From contig NZ_JBHTKL010000005.1 of the NCBI RefSeq assembly GCF_042675915.1, positions 992,001-1,056,000 on the forward strand: a stretch of DNA of 64,000 bases, written 5' to 3'. The position numbers were made by a program, and so were the translations under genes. The DNA comes from Thalassobacillus_A hwangdonensis. GTDB taxonomy: Bacteria > Bacillota > Bacilli > Bacillales > Halobacillaceae. The first letter of the stretch is position 1. Every line of letters starts with the position of its first letter. Under the pieces are notes generated by a model that saw nothing but the letters and a program-made list of their open reading frames with translations, searched no databases and had not been told where the DNA came from. Shown one piece after another: positions 8,991-17,493 of this stretch.

Positions 8991-10264
8991 AAATAGTAAC
9001 AGAGGAATCGATTGAATCGCTGAAACGTACGGTCGATACCGGAACGGAAGAACAGCGGAAAGCGGTCCAGGTAATTATCGAAGGGGTTAAGACGGATGGT
9101 GACGAAGCTGTACGCCGTTACACTTCTAAGTTTGATGGAGTAGAATTGGACACGTTCCGAATTCAACCGCAAGAAATCGAGCGTGCCTATCATGCACTAG
9201 ATGCGGAAATGGTCGCTGTACTCAAAGAAGCTGCCGAAAACATCAGAAATTTTCATGAAAAACAACGCACGCATTCCTGGTTCGATACAAGTGCAGATGG
9301 CAGTATCCTCGGTCAGAAAATCACCCCACTTGATGCTGTTGGAGTTTATGTACCTGGAGGGACTGCTGCCTATCCTTCTTCCGTGTTCATGAATGTCATC
9401 CCTGCCCAAGTAGCAGGGGTGGAACGGATAGCGATGGTTACGCCTCCTAGTGTGGATGGCACTGTTCCGGCTGGGGTTCTTGTCGCAGCCGACATTCTTG
9501 GTGTAGAGGAAATCTACAAAATTGGTGGTGCCCAGGCGGTAGCTGCTCTAGCATATGGGACCTCTTCCATCAATCCAGTGGACAAAATCGTCGGTCCCGG
9601 CAATATTTTTGTCGCACTTGCAAAGCGGGAAGTGTTCGGCGACGTTGCGATCGATATGATTGCGGGTCCGAGTGAAATCGTCGTATTAGCGGATGACACA
9701 GCCGATGCTTACGAAATTGCTGCAGATCTGTTGTCACAGGCAGAACATGATCAGCGGTCTTCCTGTATGTTCGTAACGACAAGTGAGAAGCTTGCAACTG
9801 AAGTGCAAAAGGAAGTTGATGATCAACTGTCCACACTTCCACGTAAGGAAATCGCGTCAACAAGTATCGACGATCATGGTGCAATTATCGTTTGTGAGTC
9901 GATGGATCAGGCAGTAGCTGTGGTTAATCGACTGGCACCGGAACACTTGGAAGTGCTGACTGCCGAGCCATTCCAACTGCTTCCGCAGATCAAGCATGCG
10001 GGCGCAATTTTTCTAGGAAAATACAGCAGTGAACCGATCGGCGATTATTTTGCAGGACCGAATCATGTGTTACCTACCAACGGGACTGCGCGGTTTTCCA
10101 GTCCGTTGAATGTTGGCGATTTCGTGAAGAAGTCGAGCATTATCTCTTATAGTCGGAAGGCGTGGGAGGAAAACCATCAGAAAATTGCAGCCTTTGCCCG
10201 GTTGGAAGGACTGGAAGCACACGCAAGAGCAGTGGAGAGCAGGAAGGGGAAAGAAAATGAGTGA
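8987..10264 (+). CDS. hisD: Histidinol dehydrogenase
   Basis: Zinc enzyme that performs the last two oxidations from histidinol to histidine with NAD. The 425-residue length is normal. Visible are the NAD-binding region around GVYVPGGTAAYPSSVFMN, the IAGPSEIVVLADD segment, the catalytic Glu-His in RLAPEHLEVLT and the zinc-ligand region QAEHDQRSSC. Starts inside the hisG stop (ATGA overlap) and overlaps hisB by eight bases. Confidence 0.96.
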   Translation: MKIVTEESIESLKRTVDTGTEEQRKAVQVIIEGVKTDGDEAVRRYTSKFDGVELDTFRIQPQEIERAYHALDAEMVAVLKEAAENIRNFHEKQRTHSWFDTSADGSILGQKITPLDAVGVYVPGGTAAYPSSVFMNVIPAQVAGVERIAMVTPPSVDGTVPAGVLVAADILGVEEIYKIGGAQAVAALAYGTSSINPVDKIVGPGNIFVALAKREVFGDVAIDMIAGPSEIVVLADDTADAYEIAADLLSQAEHDQRSSCMFVTTSEKLATEVQKEVDDQLSTLPRKEIASTSIDDHGAIIVCESMDQAVAVVNRLAPEHLEVLTAEPFQLLPQIKHAGAIFLGKYSSEPIGDYFAGPNHVLPTNGTARFSSPLNVGDFVKKSSIISYSRKAWEENHQKIAAFARLEGLEAHARAVESRKGKENE

Positions 10265-10850
10265 AGCAAGGACAGCCGCGATTGAACGAAAAACGAGAGA
10301 AACAGATATAGATTTGAACATAAATCTGGATGGAACAGGAAAAGTGGATCTTGATGTACAAGTTCCTTTTCTTGCACATATGCTGGAGTTATTTGCGAAG
10401 CACGGATTTTTCGACCTGAATGTGAAAGGCTACGGGGATATCGAGGTCGATGACCATCATCTGACGGAGGATATCGGAATCTGTCTCGGTCAGACGATTC
10501 GCCAGGCACTTGGAGATAAATCCGGAATCAAACGGTACGGATCTATGACGCTACCGATGGATGAGACGCTTGTCACGGTAGCGGTCGATTTAAGTGATCG
10601 CCCACACTTAGAGTGGAGAGCAGAGTTGCCGAAAGCCAAAGTCGGTACATTCGATACGGAGAATGTCCACGAATTTTTCTGGAAGCTTGCATTGGAAGCT
10701 AGGATGAACCTGCATATTGTTGTGCACCATGGTGAGAATACCCACCATATCATTGAAGCGATGTTCAAAGCGTTTGCACGTGCACTCGATGAAGCTACAC
10801 TAAAGGATCCGCGTGTCCAAGGCGTCCCAAGTACGAAAGGAAGCTTGTAA
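10257..10850 (+). CDS. hisB: Imidazoleglycerol-phosphate dehydratase
   Basis: Manganese-dependent dehydratase that turns imidazole glycerol phosphate into imidazole acetol phosphate. The 197-residue protein is the single-function form, without the HisN-type phosphatase domain found in enterics. Both metal-binding histidine clusters are visible: EVDDHHLTEDIGI and HHGENTHHIIEA. ATG 10257 overlaps the hisD end; upstream in-frame starts would lie deep inside hisD and are discarded. Confidence 0.95.
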   Translation: MSEARTAAIERKTRETDIDLNINLDGTGKVDLDVQVPFLAHMLELFAKHGFFDLNVKGYGDIEVDDHHLTEDIGICLGQTIRQALGDKSGIKRYGSMTLPMDETLVTVAVDLSDRPHLEWRAELPKAKVGTFDTENVHEFFWKLALEARMNLHIVVHHGENTHHIIEAMFKAFARALDEATLKDPRVQGVPSTKGSL

Positions 10851-10851
10851 C

Positions 10852-11496
10852 ATGATTGGAATTATCGATTATGGGATGGGCAATCTGTTCAGCGTTTCGA
10901 AGGCGTTGGAACGGTTGGACGTCCCTTATGTCATCGGTGACAGGCCGGAAAAGCTGGAAGGCTGTGATGGCTATATCCTGCCAGGTGTAGGGGCTTTCCC
11001 GGATGCGATGAAAGCACTAGATCAGCATGGATTCACCGATTTTGTCAAAACACTCGTCGATGAAAGCATCCCGCTATATGGAATCTGTCTCGGCATGCAG
11101 CTGCTGTTTGAGAAAAGCGAAGAAAACGGCAGCAATAAAGGACTGGGCTTGCTTCCAGGCAGTGTGATCCGGTTTGTCGGTCATGACAAAGAAGGGAAGA
11201 AATATAAAGTTCCACATATGGGCTGGAACAAGCTTGAGGTGTACCAGCCCTACAATCAACTGATGCGGGGAATCGAAGAGGATTACGTTTATTTTGTTCA
11301 TTCCTTCTATGTGGATACGACAGATCGTTCGATTTTACTGGCATCGAGTACGTATGATGTCGAAGTACCTGCTATCGTTGGCAAAGGTTCGTTATATGCA
11401 AGTCAGTTCCACCCTGAAAAGAGCGGGGAAGCTGGCATGAAGTTATTGAGGAACTTCTGTGACCAAGTAGAGCAGAGCAAGGGAGGAAGACGATGA
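10852..11496 (+). CDS. hisH: Imidazole glycerol phosphate synthase, glutaminase subunit
   Basis: Class I glutamine amidotransferase that supplies ammonia to HisF. The 214-residue protein shows the nucleophile elbow GICLGMQLLFE (catalytic Cys) and the C-terminal catalytic His-Glu in SQFHPEKSG. It starts one base after the hisB stop, and its end overlaps hisA. It works as a complex with the product of hisF, two genes downstream. Confidence 0.95.
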   Translation: MIGIIDYGMGNLFSVSKALERLDVPYVIGDRPEKLEGCDGYILPGVGAFPDAMKALDQHGFTDFVKTLVDESIPLYGICLGMQLLFEKSEENGSNKGLGLLPGSVIRFVGHDKEGKKYKVPHMGWNKLEVYQPYNQLMRGIEEDYVYFVHSFYVDTTDRSILLASSTYDVEVPAIVGKGSLYASQFHPEKSGEAGMKLLRNFCDQVEQSKGGRR

Positions 11497-12221
11497 GTTT
11501 TACATTATATCCTGCAATCGATATGCGTGGTGGTAAGTGCGTCCGCCTCGAACAAGGGGATTTTGCAAAAGAAACCGTTTATGGAGATGATCCATTTGAA
11601 GTTGCGAAGGGTTTCGTAGAAGCAGGCGCAAGCTGGATCCACATGGTCGACCTTGATGGTGCGAAGCAAGGGTCGAAAATGAATGGAGCATTCGTCCTGC
11701 GTGTTGCAAATGAACTCGACTGCAACGTTCAAATCGGTGGCGGCATCCGTTCGGAAGAAGATGTCCGTTATTATTTGGACAATGGAGTCGACCGCGTCAT
11801 CCTAGGATCCCTTGCTGTACGCGATCTTGAATTGACGAAGCAGCTGATCCGCACGTATGGAAATAAAATCGCCATCGGTCTTGATGCTCGTGATGGGTTC
11901 GTTGCCACAGAAGGCTGGCTGGAAAAGTCAGAAGTGAAGGCGGTCGATCTCGGAAAAGAGCTGACAGCAGCCGGAGCCGAGACGTTCATCTATACCGATA
12001 TTGCGAAAGACGGCATGCTTTCCGGACCAAATACGAAAGAAATCGTCCGCCTGGCGAAAGAAACCGGTGCTGATGTCATCGCTTCCGGTGGCATAAAAGA
12101 TTTGGATGATATTCGGACACTGAAATTATACAAGGATCAGGGAGTTGCGGGTACGATCATCGGAAAAGCACTGTACACAAACCAGTTCACATTAGAAGAT
12201 GCGCTGAAGGAGGAAATGTGA
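11493..12221 (+). CDS. hisA: Phosphoribosylformimino-5-aminoimidazole carboxamide ribotide isomerase
   Basis: TIM-barrel Amadori isomerase of the histidine pathway, 242 residues. The first catalytic Asp is in YPAIDMRGGKCVRL and the second half has the matching Asp in FIYTDIAKDGMLSGPN; phosphate-binding loops are QIGGGIRSEEDV and IASGGIKDLDDI. ATGA overlap with hisH upstream and a three-base overlap region with hisF downstream. Confidence 0.95.
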   Translation: MSFTLYPAIDMRGGKCVRLEQGDFAKETVYGDDPFEVAKGFVEAGASWIHMVDLDGAKQGSKMNGAFVLRVANELDCNVQIGGGIRSEEDVRYYLDNGVDRVILGSLAVRDLELTKQLIRTYGNKIAIGLDARDGFVATEGWLEKSEVKAVDLGKELTAAGAETFIYTDIAKDGMLSGPNTKEIVRLAKETGADVIASGGIKDLDDIRTLKLYKDQGVAGTIIGKALYTNQFTLEDALKEEM

Positions 12222-12979
12222 TGCTATCCAAACGGATCATCCCATGCCTCGATGTAAAAGAGGGCAGAGTCGTGAAAGGCATACAGTTCGTAGATATACG
12301 TGATGCAGGTGACCCGGTTGAACTTTCGAAAGTGTATGATGAGCAGGGAGCTGACGAACTAGTCTTTCTTGATATTTCTGCAACACACGAAGGTAGGAAA
12401 ACGATGGTCGACGTCGTTCGTAAAGTAGCCGCGGAACTAGCCATCCCATTTACGGTCGGTGGGGGGATCGGCTCACTGGAGGATATGAAAGAAATACTCC
12501 GCAACGGGGCAGATAAAGTTTCCTTGAATTCAGCAGCGATCCGTCGTCCTGAGCTGATTCGTGAAGGTGCGGATTACTTCGGCACTCAGTGCATCGTCGT
12601 GGCCATCGATGCTAAATATGAGGAAAGCATTGGGACGTGGCGCGTCTATACCCATGGCGGAAGAAAAGCGACGGAATGGACCGTGCTGGATTGGGTAAAG
12701 GAAGCGGTCCGTCAAGGTGCGGGAGAAATCCTGCTCACCTCGATGGATCAGGACGGAGCGAAGACAGGTTTCGATCTTCCATTACTGAAGGCCGTCCAGG
12801 AAGTGGTGTCCGTTCCTGTAATTGCTTCAGGCGGTGCTGGGAACAGCGACCATTTTTACGAAGTATTCAAGGAAGCAGATGCAGATGCGGCACTTGCTGC
12901 TTCCATTTTTCACTACAAGGAAACATCTGTACAAAAAGTGAAAGAAGCTTTGGCTGAAAAAGGGGTGATCGTCCGATGA
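12221..12979 (+). CDS. hisF: Imidazole glycerol phosphate synthase, cyclase subunit
   Basis: TIM-barrel cyclase that uses HisH-derived ammonia to make imidazole glycerol phosphate and AICAR. The 252-residue product carries RIIPCLDVKEGRVVKG (catalytic Asp11), TVGGGIGSLEDM and LLTSMDQDGAKTGFD (second catalytic Asp). ATG 12221 is preferred to the in-frame GTG 12218, with AAGGAGG eight bases upstream. Ends overlapping hisI. Confidence 0.95.
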   Translation: MLSKRIIPCLDVKEGRVVKGIQFVDIRDAGDPVELSKVYDEQGADELVFLDISATHEGRKTMVDVVRKVAAELAIPFTVGGGIGSLEDMKEILRNGADKVSLNSAAIRRPELIREGADYFGTQCIVVAIDAKYEESIGTWRVYTHGGRKATEWTVLDWVKEAVRQGAGEILLTSMDQDGAKTGFDLPLLKAVQEVVSVPVIASGGAGNSDHFYEVFKEADADAALAASIFHYKETSVQKVKEALAEKGVIVR

Positions 12980-13602
12980 ACGTAGATACGATACAATTTG
13001 ATGAAAAAGGGCTTGTCCCGGCTATCGTCCAGGATGCAAGAAGCAGAGAAGTACTCACGTTGGCTTATATGAATAAAGAAGCATTGGAAAAGACGCTTGA
13101 AATCGGAGAGACGGTATTTTTCAGCCGTTCACGACAGGAGCTATGGCATAAAGGTGAAACGTCCGGGAACACCCAGAAAGTCACAGCGATCCGCTATGAC
13201 TGTGATAAAGATGCACTGCTTGTCCAAGTAATCCCAAGCGGACCTGCCTGTCATAAAGGGGATTACAGCTGTTTTTCTGAGAATCTCACTGAAGAATCAG
13301 AGAAACCGAAGCTGAATCGTTTCGAGATGCTCGACCAGCTCGAATCTTTACTGGCAGAACGTAAGACTACGCTCCCGGAAGGTTCGTACACTAGTACGTT
13401 GTTCCAGGAGGGTGTCGATCGGATTGCCAAGAAAATCGGTGAAGAGGCGGGGGAAGTCATCATCGCTGCGAAAAACGATGATCCGGAAGAACTGGCGATG
13501 GAATCGGCGGATCTCCTGTTCCATTTACTGCTTCTATTGACCGATCGTGGGGTACCATTCGACAACGTCATCCAAGTGTTAGAAAAAAGACATGCCAAAT
13601 AG
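12976..13602 (+). CDS. hisI: Bifunctional phosphoribosyl-AMP cyclohydrolase / phosphoribosyl-ATP pyrophosphatase
   Basis: Two-domain HisIE protein of 208 residues catalysing steps two and three of histidine synthesis. The N-terminal cyclohydrolase (about residues 1-110) shows the zinc and substrate motifs FFSRSRQELWHKGETSGN and CHKGDYSCF; the C-terminal all-helical pyrophosphatase shows KKIGEEAGEVIIAAKNDD and ESADLLFHLLLLL. Last gene of the operon. I see no clear terminator between it and yvcD. Confidence 0.95.
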   Translation: MNVDTIQFDEKGLVPAIVQDARSREVLTLAYMNKEALEKTLEIGETVFFSRSRQELWHKGETSGNTQKVTAIRYDCDKDALLVQVIPSGPACHKGDYSCFSENLTEESEKPKLNRFEMLDQLESLLAERKTTLPEGSYTSTLFQEGVDRIAKKIGEEAGEVIIAAKNDDPEELAMESADLLFHLLLLLTDRGVPFDNVIQVLEKRHAK

Positions 13603-13654
13603 ACTATAGAACGAGCAGATTTGACAAAATCCTCTATATCCGCATGTCAATTTA

Positions 13655-13663
13655 TGATATACT
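13655..13663 (+). promoter_or_regulatory. Extended -10 promoter of yvcD
   Basis: TGATATACT (TG-n-TATACT) lies 34 bases before the yvcD start. No good -35 stands at the right distance, as is common for extended -10 promoters. Confidence 0.45.
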
Positions 13664-13697
13664 TCTAAAGTATTGACAAGGTGATAGGAGGACAGTA

Positions 13698-14711
13698 ATG
13701 CGAACTTCTGAGAATGCTACAGTAGAACAAGTGAATAATAAAGTCATCACTTTTGTACCGAATGGAGATCTCTACTTCTCATATGGTGTACAGGCCTTTC
13801 AGAAGCGAAAGTTTGACCTGGCAGAAAAGTGGCTTAAGATGGCGTTGGAGAAATCCCCGGAGGAAGCCCTCTATGCTTGCCAGCTTTCGGTCATTTACAC
13901 AGAGCAGGGTTCCTATCATGCGGCAAATCAAGTGCTGACGGAAGTTCTATCCCAGCACGGGACTGAGTATATCGATTGCTATTATCTGATTGCTAATAAT
14001 TACGCGCATTTAGGGTTATTCAATGACGCGAAAAAATATGCAGAGAAGTATCTTGAGAAATCTGAAGACGAAGGTGAGTTCAAAGAGGCGGCGGACCAGC
14101 TGCTTGAGCTGATCCATACGTTGAGTGATGAAGAAGATGATGAGTGGGCGCTTGATGATGAAGATGACCTGCTGATCTATCAGGAAACAGCTTTTTATCA
14201 TATCCAGCATCAAGAATGGGATAAAGCGCTTGTCGTGCTTGAAGAAATGATGCAGCTCTTCCCGGATTACACTACTGCCAAGCACGAGTACACATTCGCT
14301 CTCTTTTACCAGGGCGATCAGAAAGGCGCGATTGAACTGGAACAGAGATGGCTGGAGAAGGATCCTGAGAACTTGAACAGCCATGTGAACCTCGCGATCT
14401 TCTTCAAGGAACGCAACGAAACCGAGCAATGTGAATATCATGTACAGATATTACGGAATATCTACCCGATCCATGATCAGCAGAAGCTGTATATTGCACA
14501 GACGTTGACGGTTGCAGGTTATTATGAAGAAGCCTATCAGCGCTTCAAGATGATTCGCTCCAGAGATATCAAGCAGGCAAAAGCATTTTATAAATGGCAC
14601 AGCGTAGCTTGCTACCATAATGGATACCCGTCGAAAGCATTGCAGCTTTGGGAACAAGGATGCAGAAAGTACCCCGCATTATCGAATGAAGGAGGCCCAT
14701 GGAGCAACTGA
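13698..14711 (+). CDS. yvcD: Tetratricopeptide-repeat protein, YvcD-like
   Basis: A 337-residue soluble protein made of repeated helix pairs of TPR type: a first block at about residues 25-125 (for example KFDLAEKWLKMALEKSPEEA) and a second at about 160-310, separated by a strongly acidic linker (DEEDDEWALDDEDD). TPR proteins bind partner proteins; the partner is unknown. It sits between the his operon and trxB as yvcD does in B. subtilis, which is the main reason for the name. GGAGG precedes ATG 13698. Confidence 0.8.
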   Translation: MRTSENATVEQVNNKVITFVPNGDLYFSYGVQAFQKRKFDLAEKWLKMALEKSPEEALYACQLSVIYTEQGSYHAANQVLTEVLSQHGTEYIDCYYLIANNYAHLGLFNDAKKYAEKYLEKSEDEGEFKEAADQLLELIHTLSDEEDDEWALDDEDDLLIYQETAFYHIQHQEWDKALVVLEEMMQLFPDYTTAKHEYTFALFYQGDQKGAIELEQRWLEKDPENLNSHVNLAIFFKERNETEQCEYHVQILRNIYPIHDQQKLYIAQTLTVAGYYEEAYQRFKMIRSRDIKQAKAFYKWHSVACYHNGYPSKALQLWEQGCRKYPALSNEGGPWSN

Positions 14712-14840
14712 TTGCTCCAATGCGCTCCAATCGTTCTTTCTGAGCATATCGATAGACGCTGGGACTACTGTTTAATAAGATGGGTAATGTATAAAGTATA
14801 GAATCGTCTCAGAGTCAAAAGCGTTAAGGAGTTGATATGA

Positions 14841-15791
14841 ATGTCTGAAGAACACATTTATGATGTGATTATCGCAGGAGCAGGTCCTGCAGGTATGACT
14901 GCAGCTGTATATACCTCCCGTGGTAATCTGGATACACTGATGATCGAACGTGGAATCCCTGGTGGCCAGATGGCAAACACAGAAGATGTTGAAAACTATC
15001 CAGGCTTTGAAAATATTCTGGGTCCGGATCTTTCCAACAAGATGTTTGAACATGCCAAGAAATTCGGGGCTGAATATGCGTATGGCGATATTAAGAAAAT
15101 CATCGATGGAAAAGAATATAAGACAGTCGTAGCAGGTAATAAAGAGTACAAAGCACGTTCTGTCATCATCGGTACTGGCGCGGAGTATAAAGAACTTGGT
15201 GTACCAGGTGAAAAAGAGCTCAGCGGCCGCGGTGTTTCCTATTGTGCGGTTTGTGATGGTGCCTTTTTCCGTGACAAGGAACTGGTAGTTGTCGGCGGAG
15301 GTGACTCTGCGGTAGAAGAAGGTGTCTACCTTACGAAGTTTGCCAGCAAAGTGACGATCGTCCACCGTCGTGATGAGCTTCGTGCACAGCCGATCCTTCA
15401 ACAGCGAGCGTTCGATAACGATAAGATCGATTTCATTTGGAATACCGAAGTGAAGACCATCAATGAAAAGGATGGAAAAGTCGGAAGCGTTACGATGCAC
15501 AACAACAAAACAGGTGAAGATCAAGATTTCGACACGAATGGGGTATTCATCTATATCGGTATGATTCCTTTGAGTGGTCCATTCAGCGACCTTGGGATCA
15601 CCAACGAACAAGGGTATATCGAAACAGATGAACGCATGGAGACAAAAGTCCCAGGAATCTTCGCTGCTGGAGATATCCGTGAGAAAGAGCTTCGTCAAAT
15701 TGTGACAGCTACCGGAGACGGAAGTATTGCGGCTCAATCCGCCCAGCATTATATCGAAAATCTAATGGAAGAATTGAAGGCGGTAAAATAA
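14841..15791 (+). CDS. trxB: Thioredoxin reductase
   Basis: NADPH-dependent FAD enzyme that keeps thioredoxin reduced. The 316-residue protein has the FAD motif GAGPAGMTAA near residue 13, the redox-active CAVC pair in the NADPH domain, the NADPH motif GGGDSAVEEG and the C-terminal FAD motif GIFAAGDIR. TAAGGAG precedes ATG 14841. In B. subtilis the WalR-controlled hydrolase gene cwlO lies between yvcD and trxB (from memory); here that gap is only 129 bases and holds no gene. Confidence 0.96.
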   Translation: MSEEHIYDVIIAGAGPAGMTAAVYTSRGNLDTLMIERGIPGGQMANTEDVENYPGFENILGPDLSNKMFEHAKKFGAEYAYGDIKKIIDGKEYKTVVAGNKEYKARSVIIGTGAEYKELGVPGEKELSGRGVSYCAVCDGAFFRDKELVVVGGGDSAVEEGVYLTKFASKVTIVHRRDELRAQPILQQRAFDNDKIDFIWNTEVKTINEKDGKVGSVTMHNNKTGEDQDFDTNGVFIYIGMIPLSGPFSDLGITNEQGYIETDERMETKVPGIFAAGDIREKELRQIVTATGDGSIAAQSAQHYIENLMEELKAVK

Positions 15792-15801
15792 GCTGCAATG
15801 G

Positions 15802-15838
15802 CTTTGTCGAGGAGGGTCGAATTTCCTCTGTGACAAAG
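15802..15838 (+). other. Stem-loop downstream of trxB without a T tract
   Basis: CTTTGTC (15802-15808) pairs with GACAAAG (15832-15838), with an inner GAGGA/TCCTC helix. There is no T run, so it is more likely an mRNA 3'-end stabiliser than a terminator. Confidence 0.5.
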
Positions 15839-15858
15839 TAACTGCATCTTAACCCTCT

Positions 15859-15891
15859 TGTAACACGCCTGAAACATTGATGGGGTACAAT
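15859..15891 (+). promoter_or_regulatory. WalR-box-like promoter without a downstream gene
   Basis: TGTAAC-N5-TGAAAC (15859-15875) differs by one base from the WalR direct-repeat consensus TGTWAH-N5-TGTWAH. A TACAAT -10 follows at 15886-15891, so the box covers the -35 position as in activated WalR promoters. The predicted transcript meets a terminator about 40 bases later with no reading frame of note. Confidence 0.4.
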
Positions 15892-15934
15892 AAAAGTAAT
15901 TAATTGACCCCCTTTTAATAGATATATCTATTAA

Positions 15935-15967
15935 GCACAGGTGAACGTTCGCCTGTGTTCTTTTTTT
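15935..15967 (+). terminator. Terminator between trxB and yvcI
   Basis: CACAGGTGAAC pairs with GTTCGCCTGTG (one G-U) directly before TTCTTTTTTT. A perfect 16-base palindrome AATAGATATATCTATT (15917-15932) stands just upstream of it. Confidence 0.85.
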
Positions 15968-16089
15968 GTGCAAAAACAGCCGAACCTCCATGTTCCGACA
16001 AACCATCGGAAAACATAACATTGTAGGTGGAATCTGATTCATTGTATAATGATAAAAGGTGTCCTCACATAAGAACGAGGTGAAAAGTG

Positions 16090-16557
16090 ATGCAACGCGT
16101 AACCAATTGTATCCTGAAATCCGGCGATCAGATGCTGATGCTGAAGAAGCCGAGACGTGGCTGGTATGTAGCGCCCGGCGGGAAAATGGAGCCAGGTGAG
16201 TCGATTAAGGAATCCGTCGTCCGTGAATTTCAGGAAGAAACAGGATTGACCGTACAGACCCCGGAATTGAAAGGGTCATTTACTTTTATCATTCGCGAAG
16301 GCGATCGCACTGTAGATGAATGGATGATGTTTACTTTTTACTCAGAATCCTATACAGGTACGATGCTGGAAGAAAGCGAAGAAGGGGAGCTAGAATGGGT
16401 TCCTGTCGATGAAGTACTGAATAAACCGATGGCGGAAGGAGATCGCCATTTTTTACATCATATACTTTCAACAAACGAACAGGTGTATGGAACATTCGTC
16501 TATACTCCAGATTTTCAATTGCTGGAAATGGACCTTGATCCGACGAAGCCTGAGTAA
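16090..16557 (+). CDS. yvcI: Nudix hydrolase, YvcI-like
   Basis: A 155-residue Nudix pyrophosphohydrolase. The Nudix box is complete: GKMEPGESIKESVVREFQEE followed by TGL, with the REFQEE metal-binding helix. This family cleaves nucleoside diphosphate derivatives, often oxidised dNTPs or mRNA caps; the substrate here is unknown. ATG 16090 follows GAGGTGA by six bases; GTG 16087 is in frame but closer than usual. It opens the yvcI-rapZ-yvcK-whiA group as in B. subtilis. Confidence 0.85.
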   Translation: MQRVTNCILKSGDQMLMLKKPRRGWYVAPGGKMEPGESIKESVVREFQEETGLTVQTPELKGSFTFIIREGDRTVDEWMMFTFYSESYTGTMLEESEEGELEWVPVDEVLNKPMAEGDRHFLHHILSTNEQVYGTFVYTPDFQLLEMDLDPTKPE

Positions 16558-16594
16558 GAGTAGAGATTGAGGATATAGGGAGAGTGGATGGATC

Positions 16595-17491
16595 ATGACG
16601 GAAAAGGTACTTGATAAAGAAACACAGCTGGTCATCATTACCGGGATGTCCGGTGCAGGAAAGACAGTCGCAGTCCAAAGTTTTGAAGATCTCGGTTTCT
16701 TTTGTGTCGATAATCTTCCACCTGCATTGTTACCGAAGTTTCTGGAACTGATGAAAGACTCCTCCAATGACATCCAAAATGTCGCACTTGTGATGGATCT
16801 TCGCGGAAGAGAATTCTTCGAAGCGTTATTTGAAGCATTGGACAAACTGGGAGAAGAAAGCTGGCTGCATGCCCACATCCTGTTTTTGGATGCACAGGAT
16901 CAGTCTCTTGTTTCGAGATATAAAGAAACAAGAAGGTCCCATCCACTTGCGAAGGAAGGGCTTCCTCTGGAAGGAATCAGACAGGAAAGAAGACTGCTGG
17001 ATGAACTTCGCGGAAGGGCGCAGACAATCATCGATACAACCAGTCTGAAACCAAGAGAATTGAGAGAGCAGATCATCGAGACGTATGCTGATACGAAGCG
17101 GAAACAGGAAATTTTCTCTGTACAGATGGTTTCATTCGGCTTCAAATACGGAATTCCGATCGACGCAGACCTCGTCTTCGATGTCCGTTTCCTTCCGAAC
17201 CCGCATTATGTCGAGCATATGCGTCCATTGACCGGTCTGAACACAGAAGTATCATCGTACGTATTCAAGTGGTCGGATTCTCAGAAATTCCTGGAAAAGC
17301 TGATGGATCTGCTGCAATTCATGCTGCCGCAATATAAGCGTGAAGGAAAAAGTCAGCTGATTATCGCAATCGGCTGTACAGGCGGTCAGCATCGTTCTGT
17401 TGCTATCGCTGAACACTTGGCAAAACATTTCTCGACAGATTTTGTGACCCATGTGACTCACCGTGACATTGAAAAAAGAAAGGGTCATTGA
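16595..17491 (+). CDS. rapZ: RNase adapter / nucleotide-binding protein RapZ (YvcJ)
   Basis: P-loop protein of 298 residues with Walker A GMSGAGKTVA near residue 14 and the C-terminal RapZ domain containing GCTGGQHRSVAIAEHLA. In enterics RapZ guides RNase E to GlmZ; in Bacillus, YvcJ binds and hydrolyses GTP and affects competence, with no GlmZ partner known. It overlaps the start region of yvcK, and the two are probably co-translated. Confidence 0.93.
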   Translation: MTEKVLDKETQLVIITGMSGAGKTVAVQSFEDLGFFCVDNLPPALLPKFLELMKDSSNDIQNVALVMDLRGREFFEALFEALDKLGEESWLHAHILFLDAQDQSLVSRYKETRRSHPLAKEGLPLEGIRQERRLLDELRGRAQTIIDTTSLKPRELREQIIETYADTKRKQEIFSVQMVSFGFKYGIPIDADLVFDVRFLPNPHYVEHMRPLTGLNTEVSSYVFKWSDSQKFLEKLMDLLQFMLPQYKREGKSQLIIAIGCTGGQHRSVAIAEHLAKHFSTDFVTHVTHRDIEKRKGH

Positions 17492-17493
17492 AC

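Noticed and set aside
14772..15749. 325-codon open frame on the minus strand
   Set aside because: It lies wholly antisense to trxB, which has all its catalytic motifs. The opposite frame is open because of codon bias.
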